Below are positions 25,875 through 35,730 of a DNA stretch of 64,000 nucleotides, one piece after another; position 1 is the first letter of the stretch, and the number at the start of each line of letters is the position of its first letter. Source of the DNA: Gudongella sp051744365 (GTDB lineage Bacteria > Bacillota > Clostridia > Tissierellales > Tissierellaceae). The notes beneath the pieces are model-generated. The model saw nothing but the letters and a program-made list of their open reading frames with translations, was not told the origin of the DNA and ran no database searches. The stretch covers positions 32,547 through 96,546 of the forward strand of contig JBNJCX010000001.1 in the NCBI GenBank assembly GCA_051744365.1. Direction: 5' to 3'. The position numbers and the translations under genes are program-made.

Positions 25875-26156
25875 TTATTTCTTCTTGTTTTTTACATTGA
25901 CGATTGGAATGTTGGCAACCAGTGCTGATACAGGAGATTTGTTCCCATCCTTTTTCATTTTGGTCATCTTGATTTCTATTTCAGATTCGTCAATTTCAGC
26001 ATATTGTGAAATAACCTTGACTATATCACCCTTGATCATTTCCAGAAATCTTGGAGACAGGTCGGAGCGATCATGAACCAAGACCAACTTAAGCCTTTCC
26101 TTTGCTACATTCTTGCTATTTTCCTTTTTTCTAGTAAACATTTTGAAAAAATCCAA
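25875..26156 (-). CDS. minE: Cell division topological specificity factor MinE
   Basis: MinE stimulates the MinD ATPase and drives Min protein oscillation. The protein has 93 residues. The N-terminal MDFFKMFTRKK is the membrane-targeting segment, followed by AKERLKLVLVHDRSDLSP, the MinD-interacting part. It lies 14 bases after minD. Having MinE means this species probably has the oscillating Min system, not a DivIVA/MinJ-only one. Confidence 0.95.
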   Translation of the reverse strand: MDFFKMFTRKKENSKNVAKERLKLVLVHDRSDLSPRFLEMIKGDIVKVISQYAEIDESEIEIKMTKMKKDGNKSPVSALVANIPIVNVKNKKK

Positions 26157-26170
26157 ACCATTCGCCTCCT

Positions 26171-26983
26171 TTACTTTCCAAATATAAGTTTAAAAACTTT
26201 ACTGAACTTGCTTTCAGCATCTACTTCAAGATTCAGAAACTCAACTTCCTCACCTGTAATTCTTTTAACTATATTTCTATAGGCCTTTCCTGCAAGAGCC
26301 TTTTCATCCATCACAACAGGCTCCCCCTTATTTGTAGAAATAACAATGGATTCATCATCAGGAACTATCCCGAGAAGGTCGATTGCAAGAATATCGATTA
26401 TATCATCAATAGTCATCATGTCGCCTCTCTTGACCATATCTGGTCTGATCCTATTTATTATAAGTTCTGGGTCATGGAGTTCATTGGCTTCAAGAATTCC
26501 TATTACCCTATCCGCATCCCTTACAGCTGATATTTCTGGCGTGGTAACAATAATTCCCCTGTCTGCTCCTGCTATTGAGTATTGGAATCCCTGCTCGATT
26601 CCCGCTGGGGAATCAATAATTATATAATCATGATTCTTCTTGAGTTCATTTACCAGCTCCACCATTTGCTCTGGTTTTACTGCTGTCTTGTCCCTGGTCT
26701 GTGCGGCTGGCAATAAGTACAATTTATCATGCCTCTTATCCTTTATCAATGCCTGTTTCAACTTACAATTCTTTTCAACTACATCTACAATATCATATAC
26801 TATTCTGTTTTCAAGACCCATTACTACATCAAGATTCCTCAATCCGATATCTGCATCCAGAACTACAACAGAGTAGCCTAGTCCTGCCAATCCTGTTCCT
26901 ATGTTGGCACTGGTAGTTGTCTTTCCAACTCCACCCTTGCCAGATGTTACAACAATAGCTGTTCCTAACTTGTCTTTAGCCAT
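26171..26983 (-). CDS. minD: Septum-site determining ATPase MinD
   Basis: MinD is a membrane-bound ParA/MinD-type ATPase that recruits MinC and MinE. The protein has 270 residues. The deviant Walker A motif SGKGGVGKTTTS has signature Lys K16 and catalytic Lys K21. VVLDADIGLRNLD follows. The C-terminus SKFSKVFKLIFGK is an amphipathic membrane-targeting helix. Confidence 0.97.
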   Translation of the reverse strand: MAKDKLGTAIVVTSGKGGVGKTTTSANIGTGLAGLGYSVVVLDADIGLRNLDVVMGLENRIVYDIVDVVEKNCKLKQALIKDKRHDKLYLLPAAQTRDKTAVKPEQMVELVNELKKNHDYIIIDSPAGIEQGFQYSIAGADRGIIVTTPEISAVRDADRVIGILEANELHDPELIINRIRPDMVKRGDMMTIDDIIDILAIDLLGIVPDDESIVISTNKGEPVVMDEKALAGKAYRNIVKRITGEEVEFLNLEVDAESKFSKVFKLIFGK

Positions 26984-26998
26984 TTATGTTCCTCCCTT

Positions 26999-27646
26999 TT
27001 ATTTATTAGGTAAATAAGGCTCAATTACAACTGCTCCATCAACCACTCTTGCAATCTCTGGATATTTGTATTGTACATCACCCTCTGGTGGTCTTACAAT
27101 ATAATCTGCTATTCTAAGCTGAGTTGGTAAAAGGCTATATGCAGCTACTACAGCATATCTGTTCCCACCAATCCCCGCCTGCGCGACCCCTCTAAGTGAT
27201 CCCAATACTACAATGTTTCCCTTGGCTTTTAATTGTGCACCGGGGTTCACATCTCCAATTATTACAATGTTCCCATTGTAAGATACTTCTTGACCAGACC
27301 TCAGGGTCCCGTGTACAAACTTGGTCATCCCCTCCTGCACTTCCTTCGGCTCTGATGGATTGTTTGCCTTGTTTATATCTGGTTGTACGGATGTAATATC
27401 TTCTGGAACTTTTTCAATTTGAACAACAAAATCATATTTGTACTTAAGAATCAGCATGATTTCTAATCTGTTTTCTTCAGACAAATCCTCTCCTCTAACC
27501 CCAAGGATATTACTTCCCTCGAAGAAATTCAAAGCTGTCTTCATCTTGTTTTTAAGCTCGGTTTTAATAATCTCAATGTCATTACCTTCAACGTTCAGAT
27601 AAATTCCATTTGCAACTCCCTTGATTGAAACTACATCTTTTCTCAT
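26999..27646 (-). CDS. minC: Septum-site determining protein MinC
   Basis: MinC blocks FtsZ polymerisation away from mid-cell. The protein has 215 residues: an N-terminal FtsZ-inhibiting domain (1-100) and a C-terminal beta-helix dimerisation domain (about 110-215) with SGQEVSYNGNIVIIGDVNPGAQLKA-type repeats. A GGAGG site precedes ATG 27646. An 87-base gap separates it from mrdA upstream, in which I see no convincing promoter. Confidence 0.94.
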   Translation of the reverse strand: MRKDVVSIKGVANGIYLNVEGNDIEIIKTELKNKMKTALNFFEGSNILGVRGEDLSEENRLEIMLILKYKYDFVVQIEKVPEDITSVQPDINKANNPSEPKEVQEGMTKFVHGTLRSGQEVSYNGNIVIIGDVNPGAQLKAKGNIVVLGSLRGVAQAGIGGNRYAVVAAYSLLPTQLRIADYIVRPPEGDVQYKYPEIARVVDGAVVIEPYLPNK

Positions 27647-27733
27647 GTGCTACCTCCAAATAAAAAGCCTTATTCTAATTCTACTAGTTTATGCCATAAA
27701 AATCTATAGTTTTAAGTTTTATTTTCCAACAGT

Positions 27734-30700
27734 CTACTCAAATACTATGGAATTCTCAATTGGCAGAGTGTCAATCTGTTCTATATTGTTAAGCCCAAGG
27801 TATTCAGCAATAATATCCCTTACCATTGGAGCTGCATATCCTCCTGAACCTCCCTGGAACAAAACTGCTGCAACTGCTATTTCAGGGTCATCATAGGGAG
27901 CAAATCCCACAAACCACGCAAAATCATCGTAAGTATCTCCTGTTGAGGGATTGATTCCGCTTCTCTCTGCAGTTCCGGTCTTTACGCCTACCTGTATGGG
28001 GAAATTCTGGAATACTCTTCTTGCAGTTCCATCATCAGCGACCATCTCCATACCCTCTTTAACAATCTCCAGATTCTCATAGTTATTCATTTGTATCTGC
28101 TCAGATTGGGTTTCATGCTCATATAATACAGATACGTTGTTATAATCTTTGATGCTGTCAATAAGAGTAATCTTGTTCAAATAACCACCATTGGAAATTG
28201 TCGCAATATAATTTGCCATCTGTATAGGCGTATACGCACTTTGTCCCTGTCCAATTGTGACATTGAGCGTATCTGCGATATTCCATCCTGCCTGGTTTAG
28301 GTAGGTGTACTTTATCTTGTCCGCAAGCCCTTCTCTTTCACCAGTCAATCTCATCTCCGGTTCAATTCCCATATCAGTGAGCCTTACCACAACTTCTCCC
28401 CTTGAAAGGGTTTCTTCAAGCTCAGTCCAGATTATTATTTCTTCAATGATTTCCTGGATTTCTTCATCTGAAAGCTCTACACCATCCATTATATAGCTTT
28501 CAATACTCCTTTGCAGCATTTGTTTCAGAAGATATTTTGTCGCAATGATTTTTCTTTGAGGATCAGGTACTCCTCCTGAAACCTCTGACGGCACATTAAT
28601 CTCAATTCCAGTCTTATCATTCAATCCAAGCTTTTTCGACATTTCAACTATATCCTCTATTTCAATTTTCACTCCTATGTCTTGTCCTGTCCTCTGATTT
28701 CGGCCAATTGCAAGAGTATAAAAATAGTAGTTGCATGAATCTCTCAATGCCTCATAAAAATTTTCATATCCATGGGTTCCACCTGTGTTTGTGTAGATTA
28801 GACAATGGAACCTTTTATCTCCTACTGTTACATATCCCATATCCCTGATTTTCAACAAAGGGTTCAGCCCTTTTTCAAGTGCAGTCAACCCAGTTACCAT
28901 TTTAAAGGTTGATCCCGGTTGAACAGCGGTCTGTGTTGCTATGTTGTAAAGAGGTCTTGGAGCAAGTGGGTTATCTTCATCCTCAGGGAATAGACTTAGC
29001 CAATCAGTATTATTGATTCCTGTAGAAAAAAGATTGGGATCATAGGATGGATAGCTTACCATCGCCAGAGTTTCACCAGTTTTTACATCCAAAACAACAA
29101 CAGCACCTGAGTTTGCATTTATATATGGTCTTCCCTTTCGTCTATGAATTCCGAAGTGATAATCTCCCCATGGGCTTCTATAGGTTCCACCTTTGCTAAG
29201 CTCATCCAATGTATGCTTTATTGCTTCTTCTGCTTTCTTCTGGAGCTTAAGGTCCATGGTCAGGTAGATATTGTTCCCTGGTACAGGACTAATTTCTTCA
29301 ATCACATTTGTAGTATTGCCTACCACATCAACCTCTACCTTCCTTACTCCACTTTCTCCGTTCAGCTGATCTTCAAAGCTCTCCTCAATACCCGTCTTAC
29401 CAATTAGTGTTCCAGGAGAATATCCTTCTTGTCTTATATACTTCTCTATTTCAGCTGGCTGACTTATTTTACCAATATATCCTAAAATATGTGCTGCTGT
29501 TGATCCTTCAGGATATACTCTTACTGGTTCAATTGAAACATCTATGCCTGGGACACCAGAAAGATTTTCCTCAATTCTTGCAACTGTCTCATCCTTTATT
29601 CCATAAGCAATATTTATAGGTTGATATGCCAGATATCCCTGGATATTAAGCTGATTAATCAACCCAAGAAGTGCTCTTGCCTCATAAGTTGACAAATTTG
29701 GGGGGATACTGTAGTTTTCCCTTACAGATTCCAGAGCTTCCTCCATGGTTGTTCCCATATCGAGTTTATTGGCCTCGTACCAGTTGTTCAGATTATTTAT
29801 GTGAACATATTCAATATCGCCGTAAACTGATATCCTTGGATTCACACCATTATTTATCATATGTGCCTGTGCCTGGAACCTGATTCTCTCATCCTTCAGG
29901 AAATTACTTATTGCACCCTTCTGGTCAGCAAAATCAATCAGATAATCCAGCGGATCCTGATCCTCTATACCTGTAGTGTCTAAATAGCTATACAGAATGT
30001 CCAGCCCATCGTCACTCATACTGATCTGAACTGGATTATTTTCACCCATTTCATTTAGGATTTCAATCAGAATTTCTCCTGGAATTAGTTGTTCCTGCGT
30101 TACATCATCGATTACTATTACCCTGCTTAGGAATGAATATAGAGAAGTTGACTTAATCAGATTGATGAAGTCCTCCTCCGCTGATGTATCCATTGTCACA
30201 AACGGATATTGACTCATAAGGTCAATTTTCTGGTCAAGATAGTCTTCCTGGTATATCAGTGTAAAATCTTCGATAATAATGTCTTCCTGCAGATTATGAT
30301 CTAGAAGAAGCTCATAGGCCATCAATCTTGCCACAGGATGATCAATTATTTTTCTGATGCTCAATTTATCCTGGTTCAATATTCCCAGTAATTGTTCCCT
30401 ATCCTCAGGGAGAGTGCCATCCAGGGAATACACGACCGGCTTCTTTTTACCAAGGGCGTCCTGAGCCCTACTGAATATGGAAACTTCAAAATGCTCTTCA
30501 TAGGGTTTGTCATATTCCATGGTCAGGTACTCACCCATGAGATTGTAATCAATTATCAGATTTACTACCTTATCCATTGGGCTGTTTACATTCACCAGAT
30601 ATGCTTCCATCGAATTGTATTTAAAGTAGTTGATTTCAATTGGATAATCATCTGTATACTCTGCTCCATCTGCTTCAAGAAGTCTGACAAGCTCCAGCAG

Positions 30701-30988
30701 ATAAGAGTTTCGTTCTTCTCTATCACCTATATTCAGCTCATCCTTAAGCAGCTGGACTGTGAATGTTGGTACATTCCCAGCCAGAAGTCTTCCATGCCTA
30801 TCTCTAATCTCTCCTCTTGGAGCAGTTGTGTATACCTCCTTGACTCTCTTATTATCGGATAGATCACGATAATAATCTCCCTGAGCTATTGTAAGGGTTG
30901 CCAGTCTGAAAATTAGTACAACTACTACAATAAAAAGAAAATATATCATTAAACTGTATCTGTTAAAAAGTTTTTCCTTCAGTTTCAT
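27734..30988 (-). CDS. mrdA: Penicillin-binding protein 2, unusually large
   Basis: PBP2 is the elongasome D,D-transpeptidase partnered with RodA. ATG 30988 has an AGGAGGT site. The protein has 1084 residues, against about 630-700 for standard PBP2. One membrane segment covers residues about 13-35. The transpeptidase motifs are intact: S693-T-F-K696, S751-C-N753 and K1003-T-G1005. About 360 extra residues (roughly 85-445) sit in the N-terminal pedestal region, and about 70-90 (roughly 805-895) between the SxN and KTG motifs. Both inserts are acidic and mostly helical in look. The gene follows mreD directly. Large PBP2 versions occur in some Clostridia. Confidence 0.9.
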   Translation of the reverse strand: MKLKEKLFNRYSLMIYFLFIVVVVLIFRLATLTIAQGDYYRDLSDNKRVKEVYTTAPRGEIRDRHGRLLAGNVPTFTVQLLKDELNIGDREERNSYLLELVRLLEADGAEYTDDYPIEINYFKYNSMEAYLVNVNSPMDKVVNLIIDYNLMGEYLTMEYDKPYEEHFEVSIFSRAQDALGKKKPVVYSLDGTLPEDREQLLGILNQDKLSIRKIIDHPVARLMAYELLLDHNLQEDIIIEDFTLIYQEDYLDQKIDLMSQYPFVTMDTSAEEDFINLIKSTSLYSFLSRVIVIDDVTQEQLIPGEILIEILNEMGENNPVQISMSDDGLDILYSYLDTTGIEDQDPLDYLIDFADQKGAISNFLKDERIRFQAQAHMINNGVNPRISVYGDIEYVHINNLNNWYEANKLDMGTTMEEALESVRENYSIPPNLSTYEARALLGLINQLNIQGYLAYQPINIAYGIKDETVARIEENLSGVPGIDVSIEPVRVYPEGSTAAHILGYIGKISQPAEIEKYIRQEGYSPGTLIGKTGIEESFEDQLNGESGVRKVEVDVVGNTTNVIEEISPVPGNNIYLTMDLKLQKKAEEAIKHTLDELSKGGTYRSPWGDYHFGIHRRKGRPYINANSGAVVVLDVKTGETLAMVSYPSYDPNLFSTGINNTDWLSLFPEDEDNPLAPRPLYNIATQTAVQPGSTFKMVTGLTALEKGLNPLLKIRDMGYVTVGDKRFHCLIYTNTGGTHGYENFYEALRDSCNYYFYTLAIGRNQRTGQDIGVKIEIEDIVEMSKKLGLNDKTGIEINVPSEVSGGVPDPQRKIIATKYLLKQMLQRSIESYIMDGVELSDEEIQEIIEEIIIWTELEETLSRGEVVVRLTDMGIEPEMRLTGEREGLADKIKYTYLNQAGWNIADTLNVTIGQGQSAYTPIQMANYIATISNGGYLNKITLIDSIKDYNNVSVLYEHETQSEQIQMNNYENLEIVKEGMEMVADDGTARRVFQNFPIQVGVKTGTAERSGINPSTGDTYDDFAWFVGFAPYDDPEIAVAAVLFQGGSGGYAAPMVRDIIAEYLGLNNIEQIDTLPIENSIVFE

Positions 30989-30995
30989 GCTACTT

Positions 30996-31496
30996 CTACC
31001 TCCTGCCAAATTTTAGATTTGGCTGTATAAAAATTCTTTGTACCAGCTTGAATAATAATACTGCTATTATACCGTTATACAAAACCTCCAAGGAAAATAT
31101 GCTTTTTACAGCATCTATAAATAGTATATCTCTTGATAAAAAGAATTGAAAAAGCGAAAATAAAAAATTATAGAAAATCGTCCCGACTACAGTAAATATA
31201 AATGGATTCATTGCTGTCTCCCTGGTAAATGCATTATGTGCAAATCCAACAAAGTATCCAATGAAAAACAGTATAAATCCATTAATTCCAATTATCTGTG
31301 AGAAAAGAATATCTTGCAGCAGCCCCGCAAAAATTCCAAATGCCGAACCATACATTTTCCCTTTCCTTAGTGCGATTAAAACAATTATTACAATTGCTGT
31401 ATTTGGTACAACACCAAAAACTTCGACATATGGTATCAGAGTACTTTGAAGTACTGCATTAAATATGATTGCTAAAGTAATCAATAAAACAGTCAA
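30996..31496 (-). CDS. mreD: Rod shape-determining protein MreD
   Basis: MreD is the small integral membrane component of the elongasome. The protein has 166 residues with about five hydrophobic segments and the family pattern STLIPYVEVFGVVPNTAIVIIVLIAL near the N-terminus. It overlaps mreC by 4 bases, and the mrdA ribosome site lies at its 3' end. Confidence 0.92.
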   Translation of the reverse strand: MTVLLITLAIIFNAVLQSTLIPYVEVFGVVPNTAIVIIVLIALRKGKMYGSAFGIFAGLLQDILFSQIIGINGFILFFIGYFVGFAHNAFTRETAMNPFIFTVVGTIFYNFLFSLFQFFLSRDILFIDAVKSIFSLEVLYNGIIAVLLFKLVQRIFIQPNLKFGRR

Positions 31497-32347
31497 TTGA
31501 ATCCCTCATTTTGAGTCTCTATAACAAATACGTTGTAGAGCTTGCTAAAATCTATAGCAGGTTCTACCACAATTCTCTTTGTAAGCTCTTCCTGACTGGT
31601 GTTTATTTCAATCACTTCTCCGATATATATGTCTTTTGTATATACGCCTCCAAGACCGGAAGTATAAAGCTTGTCTCCTACTATGACATCAGCCTCGAAA
31701 TTGAAAAGATAACCCTCCAAAACATTATCGACGCTGCCTGAAAGAACTCCTCCATCCTGTGTCCTTACTATTTTAAAGGATACGCTGCTTAGCTCGTCAA
31801 CAATTGATGTAACCTTTGACCAATTGTCACCTACATCAACTACACGGCCAATTATACCCTCCTGGTAGATGTTTTGTTCAACCTCAACACCTTGAACTAC
31901 AGTTGCTCCCTTTATAACACCATCTTTGGACCCGATATCGATTGTGAATCTGTCAAACCAGTTGCTTGGTTCTTGCCCGATTACTTTCCCATCAAGCAAA
32001 CTGAATTCTGTGGATCGGGCAAGCTCAAATTCTTTCTTCAAATAATCTGTTTTACCTATTATATTGAGAAGGTCCCTGTTTTCAGATTCCAATTTAATTA
32101 TCTCTTCCTTCAAAATTTCGTTCTCAGACTTGGCATCGAATATGTCCCCTATGGAAGTAAAAAATCCCACAACATTTTCTCTCACACTGGTAACTCCGTT
32201 AGCCAAGGGTGAAAGCATATTACCTGTGAAGCTTTCAACTCCCGAAAGTGAGATTCTATCTTTGTTTGTCTGTCCGATTACAATAAGCAGAATGATAGCA
32301 ACAAGCGTCACTATCATCCGTTCCTTGTATTTTTTTAGGAAATACAT
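31493..32347 (-). CDS. mreC: Rod shape-determining protein MreC
   Basis: MreC is the bitopic membrane scaffold that activates PBP2. The protein has 284 residues: one membrane segment (about 10-25), a coiled coil with repeated Glu/Lys/Leu (about 70-105), then the beta-rich periplasm-side MreC domain (GQEPSNWFDRFTIDIGSKDGV and onward). Confidence 0.93.
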   Translation of the reverse strand: MYFLKKYKERMIVTLVAIILLIVIGQTNKDRISLSGVESFTGNMLSPLANGVTSVRENVVGFFTSIGDIFDAKSENEILKEEIIKLESENRDLLNIIGKTDYLKKEFELARSTEFSLLDGKVIGQEPSNWFDRFTIDIGSKDGVIKGATVVQGVEVEQNIYQEGIIGRVVDVGDNWSKVTSIVDELSSVSFKIVRTQDGGVLSGSVDNVLEGYLFNFEADVIVGDKLYTSGLGGVYTKDIYIGEVIEINTSQEELTKRIVVEPAIDFSKLYNVFVIETQNEGFN

Positions 32348-32354
32348 GGTATCA

Positions 32355-33386
32355 CTACCTTAATCTACTATTTCTTGATGAAGTTCTTTTCAATATTTCA
32401 ATACTGTCCAATGCCTTTCCAGTTCCTAAAGCGACACAATCAAGAGGATTTTCCGCAACAATCACAGGAATCCCGGTTTCCTTAGTAACCAGGGAATCCA
32501 GTCCATTCAACAATGCTCCTCCTCCTGTAAGCACTATTCCATACTCCATTACATCAGACGACAGTTCAGGTGGAGTCTTCTCCAGTGTTGACTTGATAGC
32601 ATCAATTATATTGTTTACAGGTTCCCTCAAAGCTTCGTAAATTTCTGAAGATGAAATTTCAAGAGTCTTGGGTAAACCACTTACAAGGTCCCTTCCTCTT
32701 ATTTCAACTGTTCCAAGCTTTGGATCATCAACTGCAGAACCAATCACTATTTTTACCTCTTCGGCAGTTCTTTCTCCTATCATAAGACTATATTCTTTTT
32801 TTACGTAGTTTACAATATGGGTATCAAGCTCGTCCCCACCGATTCTTATGGATTTACTGGTTACAATACCTCCAAGAGATATGACTGCAACCTCTGTTGT
32901 TCCACCACCGATATCCACTACCATGCTTCCAGTAGCTTCCTGCACAGGAAGGCCGGCTCCTATTGCAGCCGCCATAGGCTCCTCTATAAGATAGGCTTCC
33001 TTCGCTCCCGCCTGTATAGTAGCCTCTTCAACGGCTCTTTTTTCAACCTCTGTCACTCCACTGGGAACACACACTACTACCCGTGGCTGAAACAAAGATT
33101 TTTTCTGAGTTGCCTTCCTTATAAAATACTTAAGCATTTCCTGAGTTATATCGAAGTCAGCTATTACACCATCCTTCAGTGGTCTGATTGCAACAATATT
33201 GCCAGGCGTCCTGCCAATCATTTTTTTTGCATCTTCACCTACCGCAAGCACGTTTTTAGTGTTCCTGTCAATAGCAACAACTGATGGCTCCCTTAATATT
33301 ATTCCTTTCCCCATTATATATACCAGCGTATTTGCAGTACCTAAATCTATTCCCATGTCCTTAGTAAATCCTCTGAATAAAACCAT
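32355..33386 (-). CDS. mreB: Actin-like rod shape protein MreB
   Basis: MreB forms membrane-bound filaments that steer wall synthesis. The protein has 343 residues with actin-fold motifs: DMGIDLGTANTLVY (phosphate 1), VVDIGGGTTEVAVISLGG (phosphate 2) and VLTGGGALLNGLD (adenosine). The family is highly conserved. It lies between radC and mreC as in most Firmicutes. Confidence 0.97.
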   Translation of the reverse strand: MVLFRGFTKDMGIDLGTANTLVYIMGKGIILREPSVVAIDRNTKNVLAVGEDAKKMIGRTPGNIVAIRPLKDGVIADFDITQEMLKYFIRKATQKKSLFQPRVVVCVPSGVTEVEKRAVEEATIQAGAKEAYLIEEPMAAAIGAGLPVQEATGSMVVDIGGGTTEVAVISLGGIVTSKSIRIGGDELDTHIVNYVKKEYSLMIGERTAEEVKIVIGSAVDDPKLGTVEIRGRDLVSGLPKTLEISSSEIYEALREPVNNIIDAIKSTLEKTPPELSSDVMEYGIVLTGGGALLNGLDSLVTKETGIPVIVAENPLDCVALGTGKALDSIEILKRTSSRNSRLR

Positions 33387-33401
33387 TATACTCCTCCATC
33401 A

Positions 33402-34109
33402 TCACATTAAATTTTTCTCTTTCATACTTAGAAAGACATCATTGCCAATTATGATATGATCTAATACCTTAATTCCAATGATATTTCCCGCTTCAATGAG
33501 TCTTTTTGTAATATTGATATCCTCATTGCTGGGAACAATATCACCACTTGGGTGATTATGTAAAAGAATTACTGAATTCGCATTCTTCTTTATTGCAGCT
33601 TTGAAAACGTCCCTAGGATGTACAATTGATGCATTCAAAGTACCTATTGAAATGTTTTCTATACTGATTATCTGATTCTTGGTATCAAGTATCGCAATAT
33701 TGAAATGTTCTTTCTGTAACATCTTCATATCCTCCATTACAATATTTGCCACTACATCCGGGGATGTAACTCTCACATTGTCATAAGGACTTATTCTTTT
33801 GATTCTTTTACCCAGTTCTATTGCTGCTAAAATCTGTGCAGCCTTGCACTCTCCTATACCTCTTATCTCAGTAAGATCACTTATCGAAGCGTCTCCCAAA
33901 TAAGATATTCCCCTTGAATCCAAAGAAAGCATTCTTCTAGATACCTCAATTGCTGATTCGCTTCCCGTTCCTGTTCTTATTATAACAGCAAGTAGCTCTG
34001 AATTTGATAGTGCACCTGGTCCCATTGACAGCAACTTTTCTCTGGGTCTTTCACTTAAGGGAAGATCCTTTATTGTATATCCCCTGTACTCGGCCTTGAT
34101 CATGTCCAT
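33402..34109 (-). CDS. radC: RadC family JAB/MPN domain protein
   Basis: The protein has 235 residues. It has an N-terminal helix-hairpin-helix-like UPF0758 region and a C-terminal JAMM metalloprotease-like domain with HNHPSGDIVPSNED. The true role is unsettled; the old repair assignment is not well supported. It lies upstream of mreB, the usual place. Confidence 0.92.
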   Translation of the reverse strand: MDMIKAEYRGYTIKDLPLSERPREKLLSMGPGALSNSELLAVIIRTGTGSESAIEVSRRMLSLDSRGISYLGDASISDLTEIRGIGECKAAQILAAIELGKRIKRISPYDNVRVTSPDVVANIVMEDMKMLQKEHFNIAILDTKNQIISIENISIGTLNASIVHPRDVFKAAIKKNANSVILLHNHPSGDIVPSNEDINITKRLIEAGNIIGIKVLDHIIIGNDVFLSMKEKNLM

Positions 34110-34128
34110 AAAAAAGCATCTCCCTTTT

Positions 34129-34704
34129 CTATAAATTTATATTGAAGAACTTAATTAGGCTTGTATTCAGCTTTGATATGGGCAGTCCCATTACATTGAA
34201 GTAACAGCCTTCTATTCTTTCCACAAGCAATGCTCCCTTTCCTTGGATTCCATAGGCTCCTGCCTTGTCACAGCACTCACCTGTTTTAATGTAATCCATT
34301 ATCTCACTATCGGTCAATGATTTGAAATAGACCCATGTTGATTCATAATCTACAATCTTTTTGCCAGATGCTAAATCAATGATGGAATACCCGGTAATTA
34401 CCAGATGCTTCTCTCCACTGAGTTTTTTGAGCATTGAAAAAGCCTCTAAGCTGTCTGAAGGCTTTCCTAGAATTTCATCACGCAAAACAACAACTGTATC
34501 TGCTCCTATTACAAGCCCATCTTCAACTTTCTCTGCTACATCCATAGCCTTTTGAAAGGACAGACTCATAGCTGTTTCTTCTGGAGTGTTTCTTCCAGAA
34601 ACAATCTCCTCTATATCACTGGAAACTATCTCAGGCTCTATTCCACATTGCTGAAGAAGTTCCTTTCTTCTAGGCGATGCAGATGCTAAAATTATCCTTC
34701 TCAT
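34129..34704 (-). CDS. maf: Maf-type nucleoside triphosphate pyrophosphatase
   Basis: Maf proteins hydrolyse non-canonical or canonical nucleotides (dTTP/UTP type) and can arrest septation when overproduced. The protein has 191 residues. Motifs are ILASASPRRKELLQQCG at the N-terminus, GADTVVV near residue 68 and a C-terminal NVMGLPI. It is linked to radC and mreBCD in Firmicutes. Confidence 0.94.
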   Translation of the reverse strand: MRRIILASASPRRKELLQQCGIEPEIVSSDIEEIVSGRNTPEETAMSLSFQKAMDVAEKVEDGLVIGADTVVVLRDEILGKPSDSLEAFSMLKKLSGEKHLVITGYSIIDLASGKKIVDYESTWVYFKSLTDSEIMDYIKTGECCDKAGAYGIQGKGALLVERIEGCYFNVMGLPISKLNTSLIKFFNINL

Positions 34705-35231
34705 ATTGTCTCCTGTCTTGAAAATAATACCCGAAAGTTCTTTCTAAGATTGTCTACTATATAAGTCGAAGACAAGCCTACAAAATATCCGGAAAATAGA
34801 CTAACCAACAGCAAAAATGGCAGGTAAGAATAAATCCTCGCATTACTGAGCATCATAACAGCAACGGATACCTGCGCAAAATTATGAGCAGCTGCTCCTA
34901 TTATACTTACTCCAATAAGGCTGAAAATTCTAGTAAAGTACCTGTAAGCGATATACATCAGAACACAGCTTAGCATAGCCCCGGAGATACTGTATATGAA
35001 ACTGGATACACTTCCCGTAACCAGCATCAAGACAGTGCTTTTTAACATTCCAACTTTTATACCATCCTTGAATCCGAAGACAACCAATGTGACCAGAACC
35101 ACCATATTCGATAGTCCAAGCCTTGCTCCTGGCATTGCTATGGGTAAGGGTATCGCTGATTCAATAACACTTAGGGCAAGACCCACTGATACGAGAAGGG
35201 CTATGAATATCATTTTATTTGTTTTTCTCAT
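34701..35231 (-). CDS. Gx transporter family membrane protein
   Basis: The protein has 176 residues with five or six membrane segments and a repeated glycine-rich PGARLGLSNMVVLVTLVVFGFKDG block. This matches the Gx transporter family (formerly called heptaprenyl diphosphate synthase component I), related to ECF-type substrate-binding subunits. The substrate is unknown. It overlaps maf by 4 bases and follows the NusG-domain-II gene. That pair is often found beside rnf genes. Confidence 0.8.
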   Translation of the reverse strand: MRKTNKMIFIALLVSVGLALSVIESAIPLPIAMPGARLGLSNMVVLVTLVVFGFKDGIKVGMLKSTVLMLVTGSVSSFIYSISGAMLSCVLMYIAYRYFTRIFSLIGVSIIGAAAHNFAQVSVAVMMLSNARIYSYLPFLLLVSLFSGYFVGLSSTYIVDNLRKNFRVLFSRQETI

Positions 35232-35243
35232 GTCTACTCCACT

Positions 35244-35624
35244 CTAATAATTCATTATATCAATATCATCTTCCCTCGGCTCCCCTTTTACCTCAATTAC
35301 CAACTTATTCGGAAGACAAACAACTGTTTCCCCAATTCTGGATATATAGCCTTGATTCACACAAATTTGATCCGGGCAATCTGCTTCAATCAGTCTGACC
35401 CGTCTGTCACCAATCTCTATCAAACTATATCCATACTCTGTTTCGACAGGGATAGTATGTCCAATCAATTGCTCATCGTAAAGTATTTTCTTAATTTCCT
35501 CTCCATTAACCTGTACGCTAATATACTTCTCCTGTTGAGAAAAAGCATGCCTGTTTATATATGCAAAGGAAACAAAGCTTAGCAGGATTATGAATAATAT
35601 CAGAATTCTATCACCTTTTGTCAA
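35244..35624 (-). CDS. NusG domain II-containing membrane-anchored protein
   Basis: The protein has 126 residues: an N-terminal membrane anchor (about 7-22) and a small extracytoplasmic beta domain with DCPDQICVNQGYISRIGETVVCLPNKL, the signature of NusG_II proteins. It has two conserved Cys. The function is unknown. Its habitual linkage to Rnf and ApbE genes suggests a role in electron-transfer complex assembly, which is inference. It has its own promoter after the rnf terminator. Confidence 0.82.
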   Translation of the reverse strand: MTKGDRILILFIILLSFVSFAYINRHAFSQQEKYISVQVNGEEIKKILYDEQLIGHTIPVETEYGYSLIEIGDRRVRLIEADCPDQICVNQGYISRIGETVVCLPNKLVIEVKGEPREDDIDIMNY

Positions 35625-35662
35625 CTAAATCATCCTTTTTCAGGTCACAATATCACTTTTAT

Positions 35663-35691
35663 AGTTTATCACTAGTCACTTTTATTTACAA
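35663..35691 (-). promoter_or_regulatory. Promoter of the NusG-II/Gx transporter/maf unit
   Basis: TTGTAA (35686-35691) and TAAACT (35663-35668) on the minus strand are 17 bases apart. They lie between the rnf terminator and the NusG-II gene. Confidence 0.5.
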
Positions 35692-35704
35692 GTTACAAAA
35701 AGGA

Positions 35705-35730
35705 AAAATAGAGCCAATTGGCTCTATTTT
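35705..35730 (-). terminator. Terminator of the rnf operon
   Basis: A perfect 26-bp palindrome (AAAATAGAGCC... mirrored at CAATTG) overlaps the rnfB stop. On the minus strand it runs into TTTTTCCTTTTT. Confidence 0.85.
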
